In this document: in pieces, positions 16,472 to 25,200 of the stretch
How the letters are laid out: each line of letters opens with the position of its first letter
Numbering within the stretch: the stretch's first letter is position 1
Source of the DNA: JAWWBL01 sp033720975
GTDB taxonomy: Bacteria > Actinomycetota > Acidimicrobiia > Spongiisociales > ZC4RG35
DNA: 40,116 nt
Assembly (NCBI GenBank): GCA_033720975.1
Contig: JAWWBL010000004.1
Span: 1-40,116, forward strand
Reading direction: 5' to 3'
The notes under the pieces: model-generated
Told to the model about the DNA's origin: nothing
Databases searched by the model: none
Seen by the model: the letters and a program-made list of their open reading frames with translations, nothing else
Program-made: the position numbers and the translations under genes

Positions 16472-17453
16472 GAGAGTCATGTTCGAGGATCCGACCGGAA
16501 ACGGGCCCCCCATAGAGCTCGAGCGGTTCGAGGTCCCTGGGGACATCGAGGACAGCGAATTCCGCAAGCGGAAGATCCCGGAGGCCGACCCCCACTATGT
16601 GGACCTGGGCATGCTCTACAGGTTCGCCCAGATCGAGCAAGCTCGCAGATCGGGGGCACCCGGCCTGGTCCCACTTCACATCGCGGTCCGGGGGCACATG
16701 GGAACCGGCAAGGACCACGACATCGAGCAATTCGCCGCGGCGATGGGCCTCCCCTACTTCCGGATACCGCTGACCGGTGAGGTCCGCGACGTCACCCTCA
16801 TCGGCTCCACCCGGCTCCACGGCGACGGAAAGGGCGGGACCGAGAGCCGCTGGGAGGATGGCGACATAACCAGGGCACTGAGAGGACCGTCGCTCCTCAA
16901 CCTCTCGGAGCTGAACGCGGCGGGCGCCGAAACGCTCTTCGCATTGCACGGGCTGCTCGATCGATACTCAGCCTTGGATCTCCCGAATGGGGAGACCGTC
17001 GGACTTCGAGAGGATGTAAGGCTCTTCGGGACCATGAACCCCACCGACATCCGTGACTACGCAGGGACCCAGACCCTCAACAAGGCGTTCGCCGACCGCT
17101 GGGTGATCTGGGAGAAGAACTTCCCCGTCGAGGACCAGATCAAGGCAATGCTGGAGCGCCGGTATCCCGAGCTCGCCGACGTGTACGTGGAGGCCATCGC
17201 CCGTTTGACCACCGAGATCAACGCCTCATTCGAGGCTTCAGATTCGGGTGTCCGTGTCGAGACTCCTCTGTCCCTCCGATCCGTTCTCGACCGGATACCG
17301 GCCGGCCTACTGATCTTCGCCGAACGGGAGGACCCGCTCCGGAAGGCATGGGAGGAGTTCGTCCTGCCCCATGTCGATGCCTTCGACCGGGACCACTACG
17401 AGACTGTGTGGAACGCCGTCGTGAGGAGGGGCCCGTCCAAGAGGCCGTTCTGA
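16464..17453 (+). CDS. CobS/MoxR-like AAA+ protein with altered Walker A and Walker B motifs
   Basis: A 329-residue AAA+ module, partner of the preceding CobT-like protein. The overall pattern follows CobS: GHMGTGKDHDIEQFAAAMGL (Walker A 77-84), LIGSTRLHGDGKG, ALHGLLDRYSALDLPNGE, sensor 1 LFGTMNPTD and the arginine-containing FADRWVIWE. Two positions that normally hold Mg2+ are changed: the Ser/Thr after the Walker A lysine is Asp84, and the Walker B Asp is Ser148 (LLNLSELN), with Glu149 kept. The enzyme may bind nucleotide without normal hydrolysis, or coordinate Mg2+ differently. The TTG start has a good AAGGAG 7 nt upstream and overlaps cobT-like by 8 nt. Confidence 0.85.
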   Translation: MPERVMFEDPTGNGPPIELERFEVPGDIEDSEFRKRKIPEADPHYVDLGMLYRFAQIEQARRSGAPGLVPLHIAVRGHMGTGKDHDIEQFAAAMGLPYFRIPLTGEVRDVTLIGSTRLHGDGKGGTESRWEDGDITRALRGPSLLNLSELNAAGAETLFALHGLLDRYSALDLPNGETVGLREDVRLFGTMNPTDIRDYAGTQTLNKAFADRWVIWEKNFPVEDQIKAMLERRYPELADVYVEAIARLTTEINASFEASDSGVRVETPLSLRSVLDRIPAGLLIFAEREDPLRKAWEEFVLPHVDAFDRDHYETVWNAVVRRGPSKRPF

Positions 17454-17464
17454 GATCGGACGTG

Positions 17465-17470
17465 TAGGTT
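17465..17470 (+). promoter_or_regulatory. -10 element of leaderless promoter (membrane protein)
   Basis: TAGGTT ends 6 nt before the ATG at 17477, directly after the CobS-like gene. Confidence 0.55.
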
Positions 17471-17476
17471 CGGATC

Positions 17477-18100
17477 ATGCTCCTGACCGGTCTGCTCCTC
17501 GTCTCCGGGGTTCTCGTCGTAGTAATTCAGACTCCGGGGTATCGCCGTGGCGGCTTCGACGGCGCTTTTTGGAGACTCCCCCTTGCCGACCAGCTCGACC
17601 AGATCGGGGAGAAGAATCGCGAGTGGTGGTGGGTTGCCGGGTGGAGCGTCGTCGGCGTCGTCCTAATGACCGGGGGCCTCGTTTCGCTGGCTGCGCTTCT
17701 TGGAGAGGCCGGGGAGCCAGCCCTCTCGTTCTCCGGGGCCGGGGTTTACCTCGTGGCGATGGCCGCATGGATGTTTGGGCTGGCCGTGTCCTATGCCGCT
17801 ATGTCAGAGGCGGCCAAACAGAAGAGGGCCACCGGAGAGACGCCTTCTTGGGTGGCTCCTCTGGGCAGCGCTGCCTATGTGTCCGAGGTTACGTGGGTGA
17901 TCGCCGCCAATCTCGCCTACATCCTGGTGGGTGTCGCGGTTCTGGCAACCGGACTGTTGCCTTCGTGGGCTGGCTGGTCTGCGGTCGGAATCGGTGCTGG
18001 ACTCGCCGTGCTGGTGGCTCTTACCCGGTACGCCTTCCCCCAGATGAGCGATCTTGCGCCCTTTGCCCTAGGAGTAGCAGCAATCCTCGAAGCTCTCTAG
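17477..18100 (+). CDS. Integral membrane protein, unrecognised
   Basis: A 207-residue protein with about six hydrophobic helices: LLTGLLLVSGVLVVVI at the start, WWWVAGWSVVGVVLMTGGLV, GAGVYLVAMAAWMFGLAVSYAA, VTWVIAANLAYILVGVAVL, and two near the end (WAGWSAVGIGAGLAVLVALT, and LAPFALGVAAILEAL as a weaker one). A polar loop with a Lys/Arg-rich stretch (AAKQKRATGE) lies in the middle. No transporter or enzyme motif is visible. It starts 24 nt after the CobS-like gene but has its own -10, so it may or may not belong to that system. Confidence 0.7.
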   Translation: MLLTGLLLVSGVLVVVIQTPGYRRGGFDGAFWRLPLADQLDQIGEKNREWWWVAGWSVVGVVLMTGGLVSLAALLGEAGEPALSFSGAGVYLVAMAAWMFGLAVSYAAMSEAAKQKRATGETPSWVAPLGSAAYVSEVTWVIAANLAYILVGVAVLATGLLPSWAGWSAVGIGAGLAVLVALTRYAFPQMSDLAPFALGVAAILEAL

Positions 18101-18106
18101 AGCCAT

Positions 18107-18112
18107 TACCTT
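18107..18112 (+). promoter_or_regulatory. -10 element of leaderless promoter (LOG-family gene)
   Basis: TACCTT ends 6 nt before the ATG at 18119. Confidence 0.6.
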
Positions 18113-18118
18113 GTCCTC

Positions 18119-19201
18119 ATGCCCTACGACCTGGGTAATCCCGAATTGGACGAGCTCGTTGCCAGGCTCATCGACGGCTCCGCCAGCAACGAGAACAAAG
18201 AACTGATCGCCGAGCTGATAACAACGGCTGTCAAGCTTCACCGTGACGGAGCATCACGGGGCGATCTCAAGCTCATCAACACCGCCCTCAAGGAGATGCG
18301 TTACTCGAACCTGGTCTTCTCTCGGCATCACGAGCCGAAGGTCACCATCTACGGCTCGGCGCGACTCGGAGATACAGACCCCAACTACCGGATGACCGTC
18401 GAGTTCGCCCGTCTGATCGTCGATCACGGATGGAGCGTCATCACCGGTGCCGGGCCCGGGATCATGGAAGCGGGCAATCGCGGGGCCGGGATCGAGAACT
18501 CGTACGGAGTCAACATCAGGCTCCCTTTCGAGGGACCGGCCAACAAGTACCTGGCTCCGGAGAGAACCGTCAATTTCAAGTACTTCTTCACTCGAAAGCT
18601 GGGATTCGTCAAGGAGTCACACGCCTTCGTGATCCTTCCTGGCGGATTTGGAACCCTCGACGAGGCGTTTGAGCTCCTGACCTTGATCCAGACAGGCAAG
18701 AGCGACATGCACCCCATCGTCCTGCTCGAGGCGGAGGGGACCGGATATTGGGAACCGATCCTCCAGTTCATGCGCGACGTCCAACTCGCAAATGGGATGA
18801 TCTCCGAGTCTGATCTCTCGCTCTTCCTCCACACCACAGATGTGAACGAGGCAAGCGATCACATAACCCACTTCTACAGCTGTTATCACAGCCAGCGCTA
18901 TGCCTCGGGAAGCCTGGTTCTTCGGCTCCGCCAGGCACCTTCGGACGAGCTGTTGGCTCGCCTCAACCAGGAATTCGCCGACATCGTCGTGACCGGGAAG
19001 ATCGAGAGAACAGAGCCGACCACCGCAGAGATCGAGGATGATGACGCCCTCGACATGGATAGAATCAGCTTCGTCTTCGATCGACGCCACTTCGGGCGCC
19101 TCCGCCAGCTCATCGACACCCTCAACAACGAGGCCGGGCTGCCCGACACCACAAGCATTCCGCAGCCGATGACCGAGGAGCAGGCTGAAAGGCCCTGGTG
19201 A
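18119..19201 (+). CDS. LOG-family (TIGR00730-type) Rossmann protein, putative nucleotide phosphoribohydrolase
   Basis: A 360-residue protein with the LOG signature PGGFGTLDE (174-182) and the nucleotide-binding GAGPGIMEAGNRGA. In characterised relatives this pair cleaves nucleoside 5'-monophosphates to base and ribose 5-phosphate, releasing cytokinin-type bases in some. At 360 residues it is longer than the usual 180-260: there is a roughly 70-residue N-terminal helical part and a C-terminal extension of about 100 residues with an acidic stretch (TTAEIEDDDALDMD). This longer form is the actinobacterial subgroup. It has its own leaderless promoter and stands alone. Confidence 0.88.
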   Translation: MPYDLGNPELDELVARLIDGSASNENKELIAELITTAVKLHRDGASRGDLKLINTALKEMRYSNLVFSRHHEPKVTIYGSARLGDTDPNYRMTVEFARLIVDHGWSVITGAGPGIMEAGNRGAGIENSYGVNIRLPFEGPANKYLAPERTVNFKYFFTRKLGFVKESHAFVILPGGFGTLDEAFELLTLIQTGKSDMHPIVLLEAEGTGYWEPILQFMRDVQLANGMISESDLSLFLHTTDVNEASDHITHFYSCYHSQRYASGSLVLRLRQAPSDELLARLNQEFADIVVTGKIERTEPTTAEIEDDDALDMDRISFVFDRRHFGRLRQLIDTLNNEAGLPDTTSIPQPMTEEQAERPW

Positions 19202-19239
19202 GGCCTCCCTCGCCTTGGAACTACCGCAGGAATAACTAC

Positions 19240-19245
19240 TAAAAT
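19240..19245 (+). promoter_or_regulatory. -10 element of leaderless promoter (MDMPI-like/BtpA/ECH operon)
   Basis: TAAAAT ends 6 nt before the GTG at 19252. TTGGAA about 19 nt upstream could be a -35. Confidence 0.65.
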
Positions 19246-19251
19246 CGGCGG

Positions 19252-19983
19252 GTGCGCGACATCCTGTCTGACCTGGTAGCCGAGCAGCAGTTCCTCGACC
19301 AGTCCCTCCAACGCATTCCGATCAAGGTTTGGGACCTCGTGACCCCAAACAAGCCCTGGACGGTTCGGGACACCATCGCCCACCTAGCCGACTTCGAAGA
19401 CCTAGGGGCAGATTCCATCGCCGGTGGTGAGAGGGTCCAGGAGTGGCAGAGCTCATCCGATCTCGAGGCGATGAAGAAGAAGGCGATTCAGCGAGGTCGA
19501 AAGATGCGTCCCCAGGACGTCATCGAATGGTGGCGGGGAGGCCGGGCCAAGGTCGTCGAGCCTCTGTCTCACATGAACGGGGACGACCGGATCGAGTGGA
19601 TCGCGGGCGACATGAGCGCTCGGACTTTCGCAACATTCCGGTTGATGGAAACCTGGATGCACGGTCTCGACATCTACGCCACGCTCGGGCTCGAGGTCGA
19701 GGACACTCCCCGAATCCGGCACGTTTGCTGGCTGGGGTGGAAGACGCTCCCTTATGCCTTCAAGCAGGCCGGGGAGCACTATGAGCCGGTGCGTATCGAG
19801 GTGATCGGGCCGGGCTACGCGAAGTGGATATACGGCCCAGAGGACACCGACCAACTCATCAAGGGATCCGCGTCGGACTGGGCCCGCATCGCCGTGCAGC
19901 GCATAAAGCCGAAGGAGACCCGTTTGAAGGTCACCGGCGACTTCGCCGAGAAGGCGATTCAGGTAGCACGGGCATTCCTGTGA
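19252..19983 (+). CDS. TIGR03084-type metal-binding protein (maleylpyruvate isomerase / DinB-like)
   Basis: A 243-residue DinB-fold protein. The metal triad of mycothiol-dependent maleylpyruvate isomerase is present as H44 (TIAHLADFED), E133 and H137 (METWMHGLDIY). WTVRDTIAHLADFE and the conserved C-terminal domain fit the TIGR03084 family. Family knowledge links this fold to mycothiol-dependent isomerases and transferases; the substrate here is unknown. The start is a GTG with a textbook TAAAAT -10 six bases before it. The last bases overlap the start of the BtpA-family gene (GTGA), so it heads a three-gene operon. Confidence 0.85.
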   Translation: MRDILSDLVAEQQFLDQSLQRIPIKVWDLVTPNKPWTVRDTIAHLADFEDLGADSIAGGERVQEWQSSSDLEAMKKKAIQRGRKMRPQDVIEWWRGGRAKVVEPLSHMNGDDRIEWIAGDMSARTFATFRLMETWMHGLDIYATLGLEVEDTPRIRHVCWLGWKTLPYAFKQAGEHYEPVRIEVIGPGYAKWIYGPEDTDQLIKGSASDWARIAVQRIKPKETRLKVTGDFAEKAIQVARAFL

Positions 19984-20771
19984 GCGCCATTCCCCACCTG
20001 GTGGGGATGGTTCACCTCGTTCCGCTCCCCGGCTCGCCGCGCTACGGCGGCTCGATGGACGTGGTCCTCGAGCGGGCAGTAGCCGACGCGGTTGTGCTGA
20101 CCCAAGCCGGGTTTCCGGCTGTCATGATCGAGAATTTCGGCGACGCTCCCTTTCACGCTGGCCCTGTTCCTCCCGAGACCGTTGCCGCAATGACGCTCGC
20201 GGTCGGTGCTGTTGCAGATGCCACAAGCGCGACCCTTGGGGTGAACGTCCTGCGAAACGACGCTATGGCGGCACTAGGCATAGCCGCTGCGACCGGGGCG
20301 CGTTTCATCCGGGTCAACGTGCTCACCGGGCTCATGTACACCGACCAGGGTCCGATCGTGGGTGACGCCGCTGCGCTGTTACGCCGACGGGCCCTCCTAG
20401 CCCCCGACGTCGAGGTGTGGGCGGATGTAATGGTCAAGCATGCCACCGCGCCTCCAGGGCTGACCATCGCTCAAGCAGCTTCGGACATCCTCGAACGGGG
20501 CATGGCTGACGCTCTCATCGTCTCCGGCACCGGCACGGGAAGCGAGCCCGTTCAGGGTGATGTGATCGCGGTCCAATCGGCCGTGCCACCCGGCACCCGC
20601 CTCGTCATCGGATCTGGGGCCACCGTCGACAACCTGGGCCGGCTGTCGGAGTTGGCCGACTCGGTGATCGTCGGCTCCAGCCTCAAACGCGATAGCGACC
20701 CAACCGGGAATGTTGACCCCGACAAGGCTTCGCACTTTGTGAAAGTCGCCGAGGAGTTGGGGCTGACGTGA
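19980..20771 (+). CDS. BtpA/SgcQ-family protein
   Basis: A 263-residue TIM-barrel-like protein. It opens with HLVGMVHLVPLPGSPRYGG, the characteristic BtpA start, then VMIENFGDAPF, GVNVLRNDAMAALGIA, FIRVNVLTGLMYTDQG, and ends with VSGTGTGSEP and VIGSGATVDNL. BtpA was named for a role in photosystem I stability in cyanobacteria; in non-photosynthetic bacteria the activity is unknown, and this organism shows no sign of phototrophy here. It starts at GTG 19980, overlapping the previous stop by 4 nt, and its own stop overlaps the next gene's GTG at 20768. Confidence 0.9.
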   Translation: MSAIPHLVGMVHLVPLPGSPRYGGSMDVVLERAVADAVVLTQAGFPAVMIENFGDAPFHAGPVPPETVAAMTLAVGAVADATSATLGVNVLRNDAMAALGIAAATGARFIRVNVLTGLMYTDQGPIVGDAAALLRRRALLAPDVEVWADVMVKHATAPPGLTIAQAASDILERGMADALIVSGTGTGSEPVQGDVIAVQSAVPPGTRLVIGSGATVDNLGRLSELADSVIVGSSLKRDSDPTGNVDPDKASHFVKVAEELGLT

Positions 20772-21556
20772 GCTCGGTCGCCCTCCGTAGTGAAGATGGC
20801 GTGACCTACCTGACATTGTCCCGTCCCGAGATCAGGAATGCGCTCACCGGAGCCGACATCCTGGAAGAACTGCTCGACGCCATCCACGACGCCGAGGAAG
20901 ACACCGGGACCGCCGTGCTCGTCATCCAGGCCAAGGGACCGGCGTTCAGCGCCGGCGGGAATGTCAAAGACATAGAGGCCAAAACCGGGCTCTTCGAAGG
21001 GGGTCCCGCCCAGCTGGCCGAGAATTACCGAGATTCGATCCAACAACTGACCCGATTCATGGCGACTACCGACCTCGTCACGATCGCGGCCGTGGACGGT
21101 CCGGCCATCGGAGCCGGGTTCGACCTCGTTCTCGGATGTGATCTCAGGATCGGCACGCGCAACGCCCGGTTCGCCCATACGTTTCTCGAGATGGGACTAC
21201 TCCCCGGAGATGGAGGGGCTTGGCTCCTGCCCCGTGTTGTCGGATGGCAGAGGGCTGCGGAGCTGGCGTTGACTTCCCGTTCGATTGGAGCGGCGGAGGC
21301 CGAGCGCTACGGGGTGCTCCTCGAGGTTGTACCGTCAGAGCAGCTGGAGGCACATGTCGCCGAACTGGCGAACACAATCGCAGCCAAACCTCGAGCCGCG
21401 CTCAGGCTGGCCAAACGGCTCCTGCGACACGCGCGGAGCATGGATCTCGACGCCTTCCTCGACATGACGGCGGCATTTCAGGGGCTGGCACACTCCACAC
21501 CGGAACACGACGCCGCCGTCGCCGCGTATCTCTCGAAGCTCCGCAGCCAGGATTGA
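20768..21556 (+). CDS. Enoyl-CoA hydratase/isomerase family protein (crotonase)
   Basis: A 262-residue crotonase-fold enzyme. The two oxyanion-hole segments are visible: FSAGGNVKD (usually a GxD/GGD context) and GPAIGAGFDLVLGCDLRI. The catalytic loop region reads EMGLLPGDGGAWLLPR; the Asp in GDGG suggests an isomerase- or hydratase-like member, but the exact reaction cannot be settled. It is the third gene of the operon with the MDMPI-like and BtpA genes, coupled by a GTGA overlap. The substrate is a CoA thioester by family knowledge. Confidence 0.9.
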   Translation: MSSVALRSEDGVTYLTLSRPEIRNALTGADILEELLDAIHDAEEDTGTAVLVIQAKGPAFSAGGNVKDIEAKTGLFEGGPAQLAENYRDSIQQLTRFMATTDLVTIAAVDGPAIGAGFDLVLGCDLRIGTRNARFAHTFLEMGLLPGDGGAWLLPRVVGWQRAAELALTSRSIGAAEAERYGVLLEVVPSEQLEAHVAELANTIAAKPRAALRLAKRLLRHARSMDLDAFLDMTAAFQGLAHSTPEHDAAVAAYLSKLRSQD

Positions 21557-21653
21557 AGCCCGCTCAAGTCGATTGAGAGGTCGGCCGACATTGAGACTCA
21601 CGACCTATGTATTGACCGCGTCTGGTGGTCAGACTCTTGTTGGTGGTGAGAGC

Positions 21654-22232
21654 ATGAGGGAGATACCCCGTGACATTTTGATAGAGGTAATGGAGGACGT
21701 CATCGAGGACCTCCACGGGCACGTCCACCGCGTCTCGGACCTGGCCGTCGACCTCGGAACCGGACTCGGGCTCGGCGAGGACGACCTCGACCGTCTTGCC
21801 CTCGCCGGAGTCCTCCACGATGTCGGCAAGATCCACCTCGACCCAACGATTCTGGGCAAACCCGGCCCCTTGTCCGAGGACGAGTTCGAGCTCATGCGAC
21901 GCCATCCCGAGCTCGGCTTCGCGATGACCCGCAACCGCCTGGACGCCAAAGTGGCCGAGGCGATCCTCTATCACCATGAGAGATTCGACGGTCGCGGTTA
22001 TCCCTTCGGGCTGGCCGGGGAGGACATTCCGCTCCTCAGCCGGATCGTCCTGGTCTCCGACGCTTTCGACGCGATGACGTCGGATCGCGCCTACCAACCG
22101 GCCTTGCCCGTCGAATTCGCTGTGGAGGAGATACGGAAGCATGCCGGCTCCCAGTTCGACCCGGCTGTCGTGGAGGTGTTCCTCACCCTCGCAGAGATCG
22201 ACCAACTCCCCCTGGCCGAGCTCTCTGCATAG
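21654..22232 (+). CDS. HD-GYP domain protein
   Basis: A stand-alone 192-residue HD-GYP domain. Motifs: HVHRVSDLAVDLG, the HD pair in LHDVGKIHL, HPELG, and HHERFDGRGYPFGL, the signature that separates HD-GYP from ordinary HD domains, then DAFDAMTSDRAYQ. Family members hydrolyse cyclic di-GMP or related cyclic dinucleotides. No receiver or sensor domain is fused. ATG 21654 is chosen (GGTGAG lies just upstream); an in-frame TTG at 21573 would add 27 residues with no resemblance to the domain. The 97 bases before the ATG hold no other gene. Confidence 0.87.
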   Translation: MREIPRDILIEVMEDVIEDLHGHVHRVSDLAVDLGTGLGLGEDDLDRLALAGVLHDVGKIHLDPTILGKPGPLSEDEFELMRRHPELGFAMTRNRLDAKVAEAILYHHERFDGRGYPFGLAGEDIPLLSRIVLVSDAFDAMTSDRAYQPALPVEFAVEEIRKHAGSQFDPAVVEVFLTLAEIDQLPLAELSA

Positions 22233-22253
22233 TTTCTTGTCCTTCCCCCCTGA

Positions 22254-22259
22254 TACCTT
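22254..22259 (+). promoter_or_regulatory. -10 element of leaderless promoter (lhr)
   Basis: TACCTT ends 6 nt before the GTG at 22266. Confidence 0.6.
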
Positions 22260-22265
22260 CTCAGG

Positions 22266-25200
22266 GTGGACTCCCTAACGGCATTCACCAACCCCACGAG
22301 GACCTGGTTCGAAGCATCGTTTGCCGAGCCCACTGAGGCTCAGAGCCTGGGTTGGCCTGCCATTGCCTCGGGTGACCACACGCTCATCCACGCGCCAACC
22401 GGGTCGGGGAAGACGCTCGCCGCTTTTCTCTGGACCCTCGACCGGATCCTCACCGAACCGATTCCGAACAAGAGCGAAAGGTGCCGCGTCCTGTATGTGT
22501 CGCCGCTGAAAGCCCTGGCCCACGATGTCGACCGCAATCTGAGAGCCCCACTAGCTGGGATTCGACACGCCGCCGAACGACTGGGGCACGATGCTCTGCC
22601 CGAGGTGAGAACGTTTCTCCGCACCGGCGACACCCCGGCTCAAGAACGGCGCCGCATGGGGAGGCAACCGCCCGACATACTGATGACCACCCCCGAGTCG
22701 CTGTACCTGATGCTCACGTCGGAAGTCCGGTCGGTGCTGACATCTGTCCGGTGGCTGATCGTTGACGAAGTACACGCCATCGCCGGGACCAAGCGGGGAG
22801 CTCACCTCGCCCTCTCACTGGAACGCCTCGAAGAGTTGACCACGCGGCCGCCCCAGCGGATCGGCTTGTCCGCCACTCAGAGGCCTCTCGAGACGATCGC
22901 GCGATTTCTCGGTGGAGGCGTCCTCGAGGGTGGCGACTGGCGCCAGAGGCCGGTGACCATCATCGACGCCGCCCGCGACCGGAGCCTGGACATCGAGATC
23001 GCCGTCCCGGTCGAGGACATGACCGCTCCCGCCGCGCCCGACCCCCTCGACCCGGAACGTCAGCCCACTCAGTCGGTGTGGCCGGCTATCTACCCGGAGC
23101 TCTTGAGGGAGATCCGCGATCACGACAGCACCATCGTCTTCGCCAACTCGAGACGCTTGGCCGAGCGCATCTGCGCCGAGGTGAACAACCTGGCAGGTGA
23201 GGAGATCGCCCGCTCCCACCATGGCTCGGTGGCGCGCGAACAGCGCCTCGAGATAGAGGAGGCTCTGAAGCGAGGCGAGCTCAAAGCAGTGGTAGCCACG
23301 TCGTCGCTGGAGCTGGGTATCGACATGGGTGCTGTAGACCTGGTCCTGCAAATTGAGGCGCCCACCTCTGTCGCATCCGGGCTGCAGCGCGTCGGTCGAT
23401 CGGGCCACCACGTCGGCGGCACCTCGAAGGCAAGGATCTTCCCCAAGTACCGCGGAGACCTCCTTGTCTCAACAGTCGTCGTAGACGAGATGGTCAAAGG
23501 GAGGATCGAGAGCACCCGCGTTCCCGAAAACCCGATCGATGTTCTAGCCCAGCAGATAGTGGCTCACACCGTGGCGTCCGACACGACGGCGGACGCCTTG
23601 TTCGACATCTTCCGGAGGGCAGCACCATTCGCCGAACTCACTCGAGCGGTGTTCGACGAGACCCTCGACATGCTGGCGGGCCGCTACCCCTCCGACCTGT
23701 TCGCCGAGCTGCGGCCTCGTATCAACTGGGACCGCGCCACTGGTGCGCTGAGCGCCCGACCCGGAGCCCGCCAACTCGCCGTCACCAACTCCGGAACGAT
23801 TCCAGACCGCGGTCTATACCGGGTGACCCTCCCCGACGGAAGCCGGGTCGGTGAGCTGGACGAGGAGATGGTGTACGAGTCCAGAGAGGGAGACACTTTC
23901 CTGCTCGGTTCCAGCGTGTGGCGCATCAACCAGATCACCCATGACAAGGTCGAGGTGACGCCTGCGCCCGGTGCCGCGGCTCCCCGGATGCCGTTCTGGA
24001 AGGGCGACACACTGGGCCGTCCTATCGAGACGGGGCGGGCCGTTGGCCGCTTCATACGCAAGATGTCGGGCCTGGAGCCTGCCCAGGCGCACGATGTGCT
24101 GCGAGAGGCCTACCACCTCGACGAGCTGGCCGCCCGAAACCTGGCCACCTACCTACAGGAGGAATCTGACACGACTGGCGTCTTGCCCACCGACCAGACG
24201 ATCGTCGTCGAGAGGTTCACCGACGAGATCGGCGACTGGAGGATCGTTGTGCTCTCTCCGCTCGGAGCGCGAGTCCACGCTCCATGGGCAATGGCCCTTC
24301 GCCACATGTTCCGGGAGCGGTATGGCTCCGACGTCGACGCGATCTGGTCCGACGACGGGATCGCCTTTCGATTCCCCGACTCTGACGACCCTCCGGATTC
24401 ATCCGACTTGCTCATCGACCCCGAGGACGTCGAGGAGATCCTCATTGAGCATTTGCCAGACACGGCGCTGTTCGCAGCCCGCTTCCGTGAAGCCGCGGGA
24501 AGGTCGCTCCTTCTCCCGAGACTGCGGCCAGGCAAGAGAACCCCGCTATGGCTTCAGAGGCGACGGTCGGCCGACCTGCTCGGCGTGGCCAGGCAGTTCG
24601 GATCCTTCCCCATACTCCTGGAGGTCTACCGGGAGATCCTCCAGGACGACTTCGATCTGGCTGCCCTGCGCGAGGTTCTCACCGAGATACGTTCGCGAAA
24701 GCTTCGAGTGGCGCAAGTCGACACGCAAGGCCCGAGCCCTTTCGCGTCATCCCTACTCTTCTCTTTCGTAGCGGCCTACCTCTACGAGGCCGACGCACCG
24801 CTCGCCGAAAGAAGAGCGGCCGCCCTCACCCTCGACCGGGATCTGCTGAGGGAACTGCTCGGAGAAGGCGAGCTGAGGGAGCTCATCGACCCCGAGGTCG
24901 TGGCCACAGTGGAGTTGGAGCTCCAGCACCTAACCGCGGGCCGTCGTGTCCGCAATGTCGACGGAGTCCACGACCTCCTGCGGGACCTGGGCCCGCTGTC
25001 TCAGAACGACATAGAGGTGAGAACCGAGGGAATGGACGTAGGCGAAGCGCTCCGTTCGCTCGAGAGCCAGAGACGTGTCGTCCGTGTGGTGATGGGTGCA
25101 GAGGAGCGCTTTGCCGCCATCGAAGACGTGTCGCGCCTCAGGGACGGGCTGGGCGTGCAACCTCCCCCGGGTATCCCCCAGGCATTCCTCGAACCGGTCG

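Noticed and set aside
16464..17453. Naming the CobT/CobS-like pair cobaltochelatase
   Set aside because: No CobN-like gene or cobalamin genes are in the window, and the AAA motifs are altered, so the cobalamin role is not supported.
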